NCBI GenBank assembly: GCA_022779485.1
Contig: JALFTC010000017.1
Span: forward strand, 1 to 36,561
Origin: Ruminococcus sp.
GTDB taxonomy: Bacteria; Bacillota; Clostridia; Oscillospirales; Acutalibacteraceae
DNA length: 36,561 nt
Direction of reading: 5' to 3'
Part shown: positions 16,571 to 24,293 of the stretch, piece by piece
Numbering within the stretch: the stretch's first letter is position 1
Layout of the letters: every line of letters begins with the position of its first letter
Program-made: the position numbers and the translations under genes
The notes under the pieces: generated by a model
The model's database searches: none
Told to the model about the DNA's origin: nothing
The model's input: the letters and a program-made list of their open reading frames with translations, nothing else

Positions 16571-16625
16571 TTTTTTGCTCTCCTTTGGAGTGGAGCGTAG
16601 CGGAACGGAAAAGGAGAGCAAAAAA
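16571..16625. repeat. Perfect 16-bp inverted repeat inside the insertion sequence
   Basis: TTTTTTGCTCTCCTTT (16571-16586) is the exact reverse complement of 16610-16625, with a 23-base GC-richer loop. On both strands the T run comes before the stem, not after, so it is not an ordinary terminator, although it lies just after the transposase stop. It may shield the transposase from outside transcription or form a cruciform near the IS end. Confidence 0.7.
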
Positions 16626-16632
16626 CGGCATT

Positions 16633-17565
16633 TTATGCCACCAGCTTCTCCGCTAATAGCTGTTTGGGACTTTTGTATCCAAGTGTCCTCATAGGTTTGT
16701 TATTGCTCCATTCCAAATGCTTTTCTAACTTTTCGTTCAATTCATCAACATTTCTGAAAGTTTCCCAGTCATAAAAATATCTCTGGTCATTTCTGTGACT
16801 TCTTTCGACCTTGCCGTTATGCCAAGGTGTTCTCGGAGGTATCAGCTTATGCTTTATACCAAGTCTATTGAGGACTTTATCCAGTGGGCTTGTTTCAGTT
16901 TCGCTGATGTATTTATATGTGAATTCTGTGCCGTTATCTGTCTGGACTGTCTGTATCTTAAATGGAAATGCTTTTATCAGCATTTTTAAGAATTTCACAG
17001 TATTTTCCGGTGTGTGTTCTTCAAATCCGTATACAAATCTCATCCTTGTGCACTCATCTATTGCTGTCCACTGATACAGATGTTTCCCATCCCTTAAAAC
17101 CTTGCCTCTAAGACAATTATACGGTACTTCTTTCACATCTATCTGCACTTTTTCTCCCGGAACCAGAATCTCCGGATACCGTCTGCTTTTTCGGTTTTTC
17201 TTCTTTGGCTTTGGCTCTTCTGTTAATCCCAACCTCTTTGCTGCGTACACCATTCCCGAAAAGCTCCTGCTGTACCCTTTCCTTGTCAAATCACTGTATA
17301 CGCCGTCCCAGCCATATCTTGCGTAGCATTTCTTAAATGAATTTTTTATTTGCCGTTCTTCTCTTTCTGTGTGTCTGTTCGGGTGGCTGTGCGGTCGATG
17401 CGATTTCTCTACTAAGGATTTCCATGTTCCGTCATAGCGTTTGCACCACCGTTTTACGCTTGAAAGGCTAACTCCGTATTTCCGACTTGCTTCACTTTTT
17501 CCTTTTCTTATTGCAAATTTTACTACCGCTTGCTTTTTCTTTGCTTCTTGTGTTAAAATGTTCAT
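16633..17565 (-). CDS. IS481-family transposase (DDE, integrase core)
   Basis: The 310-residue transposase appears intact. The N-terminal region (about 1-65) is a helix-turn-helix of the Hin/HTH_29 kind (VVKFAIRKGKSEASRKYGVS, LSSVKRWCKRYDG), followed by a second DNA-binding helix region and a basic stretch (EEPKPKKKNRKSRR). The catalytic core shows the DDE triad in VQIDVKEV, VQTDNGTEF and HNGKVERSHR, spaced as in rve-family integrases. The C-terminus (SNNKPMRTLGYKSPKQLL) is typical of IS481/IS3-type enzymes; a single frame without an orfA supports IS481. No ribosome binding site as strong as in chromosomal genes is evident. The GGTATAATG near the right end could supply its promoter. Confidence 0.92.
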   Translation of the reverse strand: MNILTQEAKKKQAVVKFAIRKGKSEASRKYGVSLSSVKRWCKRYDGTWKSLVEKSHRPHSHPNRHTEREERQIKNSFKKCYARYGWDGVYSDLTRKGYSRSFSGMVYAAKRLGLTEEPKPKKKNRKSRRYPEILVPGEKVQIDVKEVPYNCLRGKVLRDGKHLYQWTAIDECTRMRFVYGFEEHTPENTVKFLKMLIKAFPFKIQTVQTDNGTEFTYKYISETETSPLDKVLNRLGIKHKLIPPRTPWHNGKVERSHRNDQRYFYDWETFRNVDELNEKLEKHLEWSNNKPMRTLGYKSPKQLLAEKLVA

Positions 17566-17668
17566 GAGAAGTACTTCTTTCTTGGTTAATGTTTTGTAGC
17601 AATCTCATTATACCATATTTTGAAGTTACTTCTCTTTCTTATTGGGTCATATCATTTTAACACATACA

Positions 17669-17693
17669 TATTTTATCTTACATCTTACATATT
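17669..17693. repeat. 25-bp direct repeat, right of the insertion sequence
   Basis: Second copy of the repeat at 16483-16507. It overlaps the last codons and stop of the small broken gene at 17685-17855. Confidence 0.8.
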
Positions 17694-17855
17694 ACTTTCC
17701 AAAAATTCTTCGCCTGTAAAATCATAAACACCGTATTCGTGTAATAAAAGATCTTCTTCTATAGGAGCCTTACATATTTTCTAAAATACATCTATGATTT
17801 CATCTACCGTATCATTAATTGAAATATTATTCTGTAAATACTCTAATAAAGACAT
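17685..17855 (-). pseudogene. Small gene with an in-frame amber stop
   Basis: An ATG at 17855 with GGAG seven bases upstream opens a 57-codon frame reading MSLLEYLQNNISINDTVDEI, then IDVF, a TAG at codon 25, and KICKAPIEEDLLLHEYGVYD to FTGEEFLESNM and TAA. The composition on both sides of the TAG (acidic, protein-like) suggests one original gene broken by a point mutation. I do not recognise the family. It follows the glgP terminator on the same strand, has no obvious promoter of its own, and its end overlaps a 25-bp repeat that flanks the insertion sequence. A sequencing error or a frame that is not a gene at all remain possible. Confidence 0.45.
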
Positions 17856-17885
17856 ATGGTTCACTCCAACTATTGACAAAGAGCC

Positions 17886-17922
17886 AAAACAAATCGGGTA
17901 ATTCTTTTGAATTACCCGACTT
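17886..17922 (-). terminator. Terminator of malQ-glgP
   Basis: A perfect 11-bp stem (TCGGGTAATTC, 4-base loop, GAATTACCCGA) lies 45 bases after the glgP stop; on the minus strand TTTGTTTTGG follows. Confidence 0.85.
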
Positions 17923-17964
17923 TTGCAAGCTGTCATACTGGCAGCCTGAATTATTATATTTAAA

Positions 17965-20322
17965 TTACTTTACATGCCAGAGATCCTTTGCGTACTGAAG
18001 GATTGTTCTGTCTGATGAGAACATACCTGCGTTTGCAATGTTCATTAAGCACTTCTTGCCGAATGCTGTTCTGTCCTGATAGTCCTTGTTGCACTGAATC
18101 TTTGTGTCAACATAGTCCTTAAGGTCGAGGAGCAGGAAGTAGTGGTCAGGGTCGTGCCATGAAGTACCGTTGAGGATACCTGTGTAAAGCTCTGCAAATG
18201 AACCCTCGCCGATAGCGCCGCCGTCAGAGAATGTTCCGTCAACAAGTGTATCAAGAACAGCCTTAATTTCAGGGTCGTTGTCGTAGATTTCTCTTGGGTT
18301 GTAGCTCTTTTCAGCCTTGAGCTTATCAATCTCTTCAACTCTTGCGCCAAAGATGTACTCGTTCTCAATGCCTGCCTGCTGAGCAATCTCAACATTAGCA
18401 CCGTCATAAGTACCGAGAGTTACAGCGCCGTTAAGCATAAACTTCATATTACCTGTACCGGATGCCTCTGTACCTGCTGTGGAAATCTGCTCTGAAACAT
18501 CAGCAGCAACAACAATCTTTTCAGCGTAGGATACATTGTAGTTCTGTACAAAGTGAACCATAAGCTTATCCTTTGTATCAGGGTCGTTGTTAACAAGCTT
18601 TGCAATCTCGTTGATAAACTTGATGATAGCCTTTGCTCTTGCGTAACCCGGAGCTGCCTTTGCACCAAAGATAAAGGCTGTTGGCTGCCAATCCTTTAGC
18701 TCGCCCTTCTTGAGCTTGTTGTAAATCATAAGGATAGAGAAAGCGTTGAGGAGCTGTCTCTTGTATTCGTGAAGTCTCTTAACCTGAATATCAAAGATGA
18801 AGGATGGGTCAATGTCAACACCCTCAGTATCCTTGATGTACTTAGCAAGCTGAGTTTTCTTCTTCTTCTTAATTGTGTTAAATGCACGAACTGTCTTAGC
18901 GTCAAGATTCTCTTCAAGACCCTTGAGGAGAGAGAGATCCTTTAACCAGCCGTCGCCAACTCTTTCTGTGATGAAGTCAGCAAGCTCAGGGTTACAAAGA
19001 CCGAGCCATCTTCTCTGTGTGATACCGTTTGTCTTGTTCTGGAATCTTTCAGGATAAAGCTCATACCATTCCTTGAGAACATCGTCCTTGAGGATTTCAG
19101 TATGAATCCAAGCAACACCGTTTACATAGGAGCCTACATAACAAGCAAGTCTTGCCATATGAACAAGGTCGCCGTCAATGATAGCCATCTTCTTGCCGAA
19201 CTGTGCGTCGCTTACGCCCTTGGAGTGCATATCGTTATATTCGTGAATAGCAATTCTCTCGATAATTGTAAGAATTTCAGGGAGAATTTCTCTGATGAGG
19301 TTCTTGTTCCACTTTTCAAGAGCCTCGCCAAGTACTGTGTGGTTTGTATAAGCAAATGTCTTCTGTGCAATCTTAAGTGCTTCATCAAAGCTTACGCCCT
19401 CAAGACCGAGAAGTCTGATAAGCTCAGGAATAGAGATAACAGGGTGAGTATCGTTAAGCTGAATAGCTGCGTGGTCGGCAAACTTGCTGAAGTCGTTGCC
19501 GTACTTTGCCTTGTATCTCTTGATGATGTCCTGAAGGGAAGCGGAACAGAAGAAATACTGCTGCTTAAGACGGAGAAGTTTACCCTCGTGAGTGTTGTCG
19601 TTTGGATAAAGTACCTGAGAAATGTTCTCAGCGTCATTCTTAGCCTTAACAGCCTCGTCATAATGTGATGAGTTGAATGCAAGGAAGTCAAATTCTTCAA
19701 CAGCCTCTGCCTGCCATAGACGAAGAGTGTTGATGCTCTTTCCGCCGTAGCCGATAACAGCCATATCATAAGGAACAGCCTTAACTGTCTGACCCTGGAA
19801 GTGAACCTCAACAGCGTCCTCCTCACGACGGATACACCATGGATCTTCAAATCTCTGCCAGTTGTCAGCAACCTCTACCTGATAACCGTCCTCGATAAGC
19901 TGTTTGAAAAGACCGTACTTGTAGCGGATTCCGTAACCGTCAAGAGGAACCTCCTGTGTAGCTGCAGAATCAAGGAAACAAGCTGCAAGTCTGCCAAGAC
20001 CGCCGTTACCCAAGGCAGCGTCGTCAATATCTTCAAACACATTGATGTCAATGCCCTTTGACTTAAGGAGCTTCTTGGTTGTGTCAAGAATACCCATACA
20101 GTAAAGGTTGTTGTACATCATTCTACCCATAAGGAACTCTGCTGAGAAGTAGTATGCTCTTCTCTTGGAAGCGTGTTTCTTCTTGCACTTTTCCCATTCA
20201 GGAGCGATTTCGCCCATCATAGCTTTACCAAGGCAAAAGTGAAGCTCTGCAGGAGAAAGCTCTTTAAGGGTTTTACAGTAGTCGTTCTTTGCGGTTAATT
20301 CAAGATTTTCAATAATGCTCAT
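17965..20322 (-). CDS. glgP: Glycogen/maltodextrin phosphorylase (GT35)
   Basis: Cytoplasmic PLP-dependent phosphorylase that releases glucose-1-phosphate from the non-reducing ends of glycogen or maltodextrin. The 785-residue protein is near the normal length (about 790-815). Visible landmarks are YYFSAEFLMGRMMYNNL, the glycine-rich ALGNGGLGRLAACFLDS, the DTHPVISIPELIRLL region, QVKRLHEYKRQLLN, and the PLP site EASGTGNMKFMLNG with the Schiff-base lysine at residue 627. The ribosome binding site GGAGG lies within the end of malQ, and the two genes are one base apart, so they are translationally linked. Together they break down alpha-glucans: MalQ remodels short chains and GlgP phosphorolyses the lengthened ones. 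Whether glycogen or dietary starch products are the main substrate cannot be told. Confidence 0.97.
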   Translation of the reverse strand: MSIIENLELTAKNDYCKTLKELSPAELHFCLGKAMMGEIAPEWEKCKKKHASKRRAYYFSAEFLMGRMMYNNLYCMGILDTTKKLLKSKGIDINVFEDIDDAALGNGGLGRLAACFLDSAATQEVPLDGYGIRYKYGLFKQLIEDGYQVEVADNWQRFEDPWCIRREEDAVEVHFQGQTVKAVPYDMAVIGYGGKSINTLRLWQAEAVEEFDFLAFNSSHYDEAVKAKNDAENISQVLYPNDNTHEGKLLRLKQQYFFCSASLQDIIKRYKAKYGNDFSKFADHAAIQLNDTHPVISIPELIRLLGLEGVSFDEALKIAQKTFAYTNHTVLGEALEKWNKNLIREILPEILTIIERIAIHEYNDMHSKGVSDAQFGKKMAIIDGDLVHMARLACYVGSYVNGVAWIHTEILKDDVLKEWYELYPERFQNKTNGITQRRWLGLCNPELADFITERVGDGWLKDLSLLKGLEENLDAKTVRAFNTIKKKKKTQLAKYIKDTEGVDIDPSFIFDIQVKRLHEYKRQLLNAFSILMIYNKLKKGELKDWQPTAFIFGAKAAPGYARAKAIIKFINEIAKLVNNDPDTKDKLMVHFVQNYNVSYAEKIVVAADVSEQISTAGTEASGTGNMKFMLNGAVTLGTYDGANVEIAQQAGIENEYIFGARVEEIDKLKAEKSYNPREIYDNDPEIKAVLDTLVDGTFSDGGAIGEGSFAELYTGILNGTSWHDPDHYFLLLDLKDYVDTKIQCNKDYQDRTAFGKKCLMNIANAGMFSSDRTILQYAKDLWHVK

Positions 20323-20323
20323 T

Positions 20324-21817
20324 TTAATTTTCCTCCAGTCTTGAACTGCTGATTACCATTTCCTTAAGGCGGTTTGCCAGTTCGTCAGTTAACATAGTGC
20401 TGTCAATTCTCCAAACCCAGTTACCGCCAAGTGTGGACGGAACATTGATTCTTGCCTCTGTGCCAAGGCCGAGAATATCCTGCATCTGAATGATAGCTGT
20501 GTCTGCAACACTGTTGTAGGCTGTTCTGATGATGCCCCAGTTAAAGCCCTCGTCATCACCGATGTTGCAGTAGCTCTTTGCATAGGCAACATCCTCAGGC
20601 TTTGCCTTGGCCATCCAACCCATAAGGGTGTCGTTGTCGTGGGTGCCGGTGTAAACAACACAGTTTTCGGTGTAGTGATGTGGGAGGTAATCGTTAGCCT
20701 CGCCACTATCAAAAGCAAACTCCAAAACCTTCATTCCAGGGTAACCGGTATCCTCAAGGAGTTCCTTTACGCTGTCAAAAAGGTCGCCTAAATCTTCAGC
20801 AACAATTGGAAGGTCACCAAGCTTTTCCTTCATCATTTCAAAGAATTCAATGCCGGGGCCGTCATACCAATCGCCGCCGATAGCATTTTCGGCAGGATAA
20901 GGAATGGCATAGTAAGTATCAAAAGCTCTAAAGTGGTCAATTCTCAAAATATCAAAGAGCTTTGCAGCTGAGGCTATGCGGTTAAACCACCATTCATAAT
21001 CTGTTTCTTTCAGATAATCCCAGTCATAAAGAGGATTGCCCCAAAGCTGACCTGTTGCGGAGAAGTAGTCCGGCGGACAACCGGCAACGCAAACAGGCTG
21101 GTTTTCTTCGTCAAACCAGAAAATTTCAGGATTTGCCCAAGTATCTGCGGAGTCCATAGCAACATAAATAGGCATATCGCCCAGGATTTTAATACCCAGA
21201 CCGTTTACATATTCTCTGAAGGATTCCCACTGCTCGTAGAACTTGTACTGTAGGAAGCTCCAGAAGTCGATTTCGTCCTTAAACTTTCTTTCGTACTTCT
21301 TAACAGCCTCAGGCTCTCTGAGTTTAATCTCCTCATCAGGCCATTCTGTCCAAGCCTTCATATCAAAGCTTTTCTTTACAGCCATATAGAGGGCATAATT
21401 CTTAAGCCACTTGCTGTTCTTTCTCTTGAAAGCAGTAAAAGGTTTTCTGTCGCAATTTTTTTTGAAGTTTTCAAATGCTACTCTAAGCACATCAAATCTG
21501 TAATAATAGATTGTAGCATAGTCAATTTCAAACTCTGAGTCACCCCAGTATCCCTTGTCAATGTCCTCCTGTGTCAGCAGACCCTCGTCCTTGAGAGTGT
21601 CAAGGTCAATCATATAAGGGTTACCTGCAAATGTGGAGAAGGATTGGTAAGGTGAGTCACCGTAGCTTGTAGGTCCAACGGGAAGAATCTGCCAAATCTT
21701 TTGACCGGCCTTCTTTAGGAAATCTGCAAACTTACGAGCTTCTTTACCCAGAGTACCGATTCCGTAAGGGGATGATAAACTGGTGATTGGCATCAAAATG
21801 CCGGCTTCTCTTGCCAT
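20324..21817 (-). CDS. malQ: 4-alpha-glucanotransferase (GH77, amylomaltase)
   Basis: Transfers alpha-1,4-glucan segments between maltodextrins. The 497 residues match bacterial amylomaltases of the MalQ type. Catalytic residues are visible as Asp294 (nucleophile, LRIDHFRAFD), Glu341 (acid/base, PIVAEDLGDL) and Asp394 (GTHDNDTLMGW). The N-terminus (MAREAGILMPITSLSSPYGIGTLG) and the WQILPVGPTSYGDSPYQ substrate-binding segment are standard. The start at 21817 has GGAG eight bases upstream. It is the first gene of the malQ-glgP operon, with a promoter at 21944-21972 and a roughly 120-base leader in which TTTTTACC and GGTAAAAA could pair. No catabolite-responsive cre site was recognised. Confidence 0.97.
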   Translation of the reverse strand: MAREAGILMPITSLSSPYGIGTLGKEARKFADFLKKAGQKIWQILPVGPTSYGDSPYQSFSTFAGNPYMIDLDTLKDEGLLTQEDIDKGYWGDSEFEIDYATIYYYRFDVLRVAFENFKKNCDRKPFTAFKRKNSKWLKNYALYMAVKKSFDMKAWTEWPDEEIKLREPEAVKKYERKFKDEIDFWSFLQYKFYEQWESFREYVNGLGIKILGDMPIYVAMDSADTWANPEIFWFDEENQPVCVAGCPPDYFSATGQLWGNPLYDWDYLKETDYEWWFNRIASAAKLFDILRIDHFRAFDTYYAIPYPAENAIGGDWYDGPGIEFFEMMKEKLGDLPIVAEDLGDLFDSVKELLEDTGYPGMKVLEFAFDSGEANDYLPHHYTENCVVYTGTHDNDTLMGWMAKAKPEDVAYAKSYCNIGDDEGFNWGIIRTAYNSVADTAIIQMQDILGLGTEARINVPSTLGGNWVWRIDSTMLTDELANRLKEMVISSSRLEEN

Positions 21818-21943
21818 AAAGTCAACTCCGTTCTAAATATAAAGTTGTAATGCTTTAATTTTAATAATGTATACAAAGCATTGATGCGATCCTTAAAAAC
21901 TGCCTTTTTACCCTCGCATCTGTGGTAAAAATTATCAATAAGA

Positions 21944-21972
21944 ATATTACCATAAAACCTGACAAAAAGCAA
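21944..21972 (-). promoter_or_regulatory. Promoter of malQ-glgP
   Basis: On the minus strand TTGCTT (21967-21972), 17-bp spacer, TAATAT (21944-21949). The downstream leader of about 120 bases has an 8-bp hairpin (TTTTTACC/GGTAAAAA, about 21905-21931). Confidence 0.6.
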
Positions 21973-21997
21973 GTATTTTCTATTATTCAGTGGTTCC

Positions 21998-22540
21998 TTA
22001 AAGTTTGGACAATTCCTCTGTTGCAAGTAGCATTGCAAGATTTGTTGTCATAGTCCTTACTTCATCCCTTGAGTGTTGTGCATAGTGGCAAAACTCTGCT
22101 CTATATATTGTGGTGTGAGTTTTTGTTGCAATTCCAATAAACACCAGTCCCACAGGCTTGTCTTTACTTCCCCCTGTTGGTCCGGCTATTCCTGTTGTTG
22201 ACAGACCAATGTCGGAGTAGGCAACCTTCATTATCCCCTGACACATCTGTGTGGCAGTTTCCTTGCTGACTGCACCGTAGGTGCTTAGGATTTTGTTTGA
22301 CACTCCAAGGAGCTTTTCCTTTATAATGTTAGCGTAGGAGCATATTCCGCAGTCAAATACATTGCTGGCACCGCTTACATTGGTGATTCGCTGTGAAATC
22401 ATACCCCCGGTACAGCTCTCTGCTGTTGCGATTTTCATATGATTTTCGTACAGTAGATGCACAAGGCTTTCTTCAATGCCCTTGGTATCAATGCCCTGTG
22501 TTCTTTCATAATAATCCTTGTCTGTGATTAAATATGTCAT
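21998..22540 (-). CDS. pncC: Nicotinamide-nucleotide amidase (CinA C-terminal type)
   Basis: Predicted to deamidate nicotinamide mononucleotide to nicotinic acid mononucleotide for NAD recycling. The 180 residues correspond to the CinA C-terminal (PncC) domain alone: ATAESCTGGMISQRITNVSGAS with the catalytic Ser/Thr region, YANIIKEKLLGVS, YGAVSKETATQM, and TGIAGPTGGSKDKPVGLVFIG. The N-terminal competence-damage (molybdopterin-binding) domain of full CinA is absent, as in stand-alone PncC. A short N-terminal extension (MTYLITDKDYYERTQGID) precedes the domain. GAGGTG lies ten bases before the ATG. It is divergent from rsmE, with an overlapping promoter pair between them; its end is about 30 bases from the malQ promoter. 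Confidence 0.92.
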   Translation of the reverse strand: MTYLITDKDYYERTQGIDTKGIEESLVHLLYENHMKIATAESCTGGMISQRITNVSGASNVFDCGICSYANIIKEKLLGVSNKILSTYGAVSKETATQMCQGIMKVAYSDIGLSTTGIAGPTGGSKDKPVGLVFIGIATKTHTTIYRAEFCHYAQHSRDEVRTMTTNLAMLLATEELSKL

Positions 22541-22562
22541 ATTAGTTAGTCACCTCAAAATA

Positions 22563-22614
22563 ATATTATCAAATTTTTTGACTTGTTGCAATTACACTTT
22601 ACTTTTGATATATT
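22563..22614. promoter_or_regulatory. Back-to-back promoters of pncC (-) and rsmE (+) sharing one -35 box
   Basis: The self-complementary hexamer TTGCAA (22586-22591) serves as -35 on both strands. On plus, 17 bp later, TATATT (22609-22614); on minus, 17 bp away, TAATAT (22563-22568). Both are properly placed for rsmE (start 22644) and pncC (start 22540). RNA polymerase could occupy only one direction at a time. Confidence 0.6.
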
Positions 22615-22643
22615 ATTTATTATAGGAAAAAAGGAGAAAAGCT

Positions 22644-23366
22644 ATGCCACATTTTTTTGTTGATGAAGAAATTGAGTCAAAGGAATACAGCCTTTTCGGT
22701 GAGGACGGTCGTCATATTGCCAAAAGCCTTAGAATGAAGGAGGGTGAAAATCTCACCCTGTGTTCACCCAGCGGGACTGTTCACAACTGCGTTGTCCATA
22801 AGGTTGACGGGGACTTTGTAGAGGTCAGTATTTTGTCAAGTGAGCAAAGCCAGGCGGAGCCAAGTGTTAAGGTTACTTTGTATCAGGCACTACCCAAAGG
22901 GGACAAAATGGAGTTTATCATTCAAAAGGCTGTGGAAATAGGAGTGACACAGATAGTCCCTGTGATTTCCTCACGGTGTGTCAGCCGTCCCGACCAAAAA
23001 TCCTTGAGCAAAAAGCTTTTAAGGTGGCAAAAAATCGCCAAACAGGCGGCTATGCAAAGTGGCAGAGGAATTGTACCAAAGGTTAGTAATGCGGTGTCCT
23101 TTGAAAAGGGTGTGGAAAACGCAAATGGCGAAAAGGTTATCTTTTACGAGCTGGGTGGAGAAAGTGTAAGGGATATACTTTCGGACAAGCCAAAGGAAAT
23201 CAGCATCTTCATCGGCAGTGAGGGCGGTTTCAGCAGTGACGAGGTTGATTTGGTGCTGAAAAACGGCGGTCGAAAGGCTACCCTTGGCAAAAGAATTTTA
23301 AGGGCAGAAACAGCTCCGCTTGTGGCACTATCAGTAATAATGTACGAAACAGATAATTTGGAGTGA
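22644..23366 (+). CDS. rsmE: 16S rRNA (uracil(1498)-N(3))-methyltransferase RsmE
   Basis: SPOUT-class methyltransferase that uses S-adenosylmethionine to methylate U1498 of 16S rRNA in the 30S subunit. The 240 residues contain an N-terminal PUA-like domain (FGEDGRHIAKSLRMKEGENL) and the knotted C-terminal domain with QALPKGDKMEFIIQKAVEIG, SRCVSRPDQKSLSKKLLRWQ, IFIGSEGGFSSDEVDL and LGKRILRAETAPLVALS. A good ribosome binding site (AAGGAG) precedes the ATG. It overlaps or abuts the next gene (mtnN starts six bases after the stop), which is functionally suggestive: mtnN removes S-adenosylhomocysteine, the inhibitory by-product of methyltransferases. Confidence 0.97.
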   Translation: MPHFFVDEEIESKEYSLFGEDGRHIAKSLRMKEGENLTLCSPSGTVHNCVVHKVDGDFVEVSILSSEQSQAEPSVKVTLYQALPKGDKMEFIIQKAVEIGVTQIVPVISSRCVSRPDQKSLSKKLLRWQKIAKQAAMQSGRGIVPKVSNAVSFEKGVENANGEKVIFYELGGESVRDILSDKPKEISIFIGSEGGFSSDEVDLVLKNGGRKATLGKRILRAETAPLVALSVIMYETDNLE

Positions 23367-23371
23367 TAAAA

Positions 23372-24061
23372 ATGACAGGAATAATTTGTGCTTTAAAAAT
23401 TGAGGTTGACGGACTAAAGGAAGTTATGACTAATACGGAGAAAAAAACTGTTGCCGGTCTTGACTTTTTTAAGGGTGAAATCAACAGCCGTGAGGTTGTG
23501 CTTTTGGAGTGCGGAATAGGCAAGGTGAACGCCGCCATAGGCACACAGATAATGATTGATTACTATAGTCCTGATGTTATTATTAACTCAGGAATTGCCG
23601 GAAGTCTTAGCAAGGATTTGAAAATCGGTGACATTGTAATATCGAAGGACTGCGTTCAGCACGATATGGACGGTACAGAAATGGGCGACCCAAGGGGAGA
23701 AATCTGGTACACAGACGAAAAGAGGATTGATATACCCGCTGACAAGATTACATACGAAAAGCTCTTAAAATGCTGTGAGGTGCTAAGGGGAGTAAAGGCT
23801 GTGCTTGGCAGAGTAGCAACAGGTGACACATTTGTTGCAAGCATTGACAGAAGAAAGGCAATCGCAGATGAGTTTGGAGCATTATGCTGTGAAATGGAGG
23901 GCGGTGCTGTGGGGCATGTTTGCTACCGCAACAAGGTGCCCTATGCAGTACTTCGTTCAATCAGCGACGACTTTAACAACAACGAATTTGTAGATTTTGA
24001 AAAATTCCGCTACACAGCCGCCGAAAATTCTATTAAGGTTATGAAGGAATTTCTTAAATAA
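23372..24061 (+). CDS. mtnN: 5'-methylthioadenosine/S-adenosylhomocysteine nucleosidase
   Basis: Cytoplasmic hydrolase that cleaves adenine from methylthioadenosine and S-adenosylhomocysteine, part of methyl-group and methionine recycling. The 229 residues follow the Pfs pattern: TGIICALKIEVDGLKE at the N-terminus, VVLLECGIGKVNAAIGTQ, INSGIAGSL, ATGDTFVAS, CCEMEGGAVGHVCYRNKVP, and VLRSISDD with the catalytic Asp region. The start at ATG 23372 is preferred over GTG 23363 because GGAG lies eight bases upstream and homologs start with M-x-GIIxAL. It forms a two-gene unit with rsmE. Its terminator is interrupted by repeat element copy 2. Confidence 0.95.
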   Translation: MTGIICALKIEVDGLKEVMTNTEKKTVAGLDFFKGEINSREVVLLECGIGKVNAAIGTQIMIDYYSPDVIINSGIAGSLSKDLKIGDIVISKDCVQHDMDGTEMGDPRGEIWYTDEKRIDIPADKITYEKLLKCCEVLRGVKAVLGRVATGDTFVASIDRRKAIADEFGALCCEMEGGAVGHVCYRNKVPYAVLRSISDDFNNNEFVDFEKFRYTAAENSIKVMKEFLK

Positions 24062-24080
24062 GCAAAGAAACTAAAGGAAA

Positions 24081-24283
24081 AAGGCTACCGCAAATCTTGG
24101 GAAACACTGATTAAATCAATTCACACATCTTGTTTGCATATTTTCCGCCGGTTTGCCCAAAAAATCCTGGTCATGCGTCAGCATTACTGCGGTTTTTTGA
24201 ACAAACTGACAAAAAATCTGTCTGCACAATCTGTGCAAATGATTTATTCAGTGTTTCCCTTGGTTTGCGATAGCCCATTTTTT
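24081..24283 (+). terminator. Terminator of rsmE-mtnN, split by repeat element copy 2
   Basis: Left arm GGCTACCGCAAA (24083-24094) and right arm TTTGCGATAGCC (24264-24275, then CATTTTTTT) pair at 11 of 12 positions, but 169 bases now lie between them, almost all the inserted element. With the element and one copy of the CTTG duplication removed, they form a classic hairpin with a six-base loop. The arms resemble the dnaJ terminator at 3091-3128. Confidence 0.75.
24100..24258 (+). mobile_element. Non-coding inverted-repeat (MITE-like) element, copy 2
   Basis: A 159-bp element with 19-bp terminal repeats GGAAACACTGATTAAATCA / TGATTTATTCAGTGTTTCC (one mismatch), flanked by an exact 4-bp duplication CTTG at 24096-24099 and 24259-24262. 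It inserted in the loop of the mtnN terminator. No coding capacity. Confidence 0.9.
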
Positions 24284-24293
24284 TGCCCGATTT

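Larger units (their letters stand above)
16515..17662 (-). mobile_element. IS481-family insertion sequence
   Basis: About 1.15 kb with one intact transposase gene. The ends share an imperfect inverted repeat starting TGT: TGTAAATAGATGTGACCCA at the left and TGTTAAAATGATATGACCCA at the right (read inward), and further inside both ends carry GGTATAATG. Exact termini are uncertain by several bases; if the element extends to 16508-17668, the 25-bp direct repeats would abut it directly. The size and single transposase fit IS481. The insertion lies between the DUF4177-like gene and a small broken gene. Confidence 0.8.

Noticed and set aside
21818..21997. Catabolite-responsive (cre) site before malQ
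   Set aside because: No sequence close to the cre consensus was seen by eye in the leader or promoter.
21793..22038. An 81-codon minus-strand frame between pncC and malQ
   Set aside because: It overlaps the pncC end, the malQ promoter and the first malQ codons in another frame; low-complexity translation with no family resemblance.
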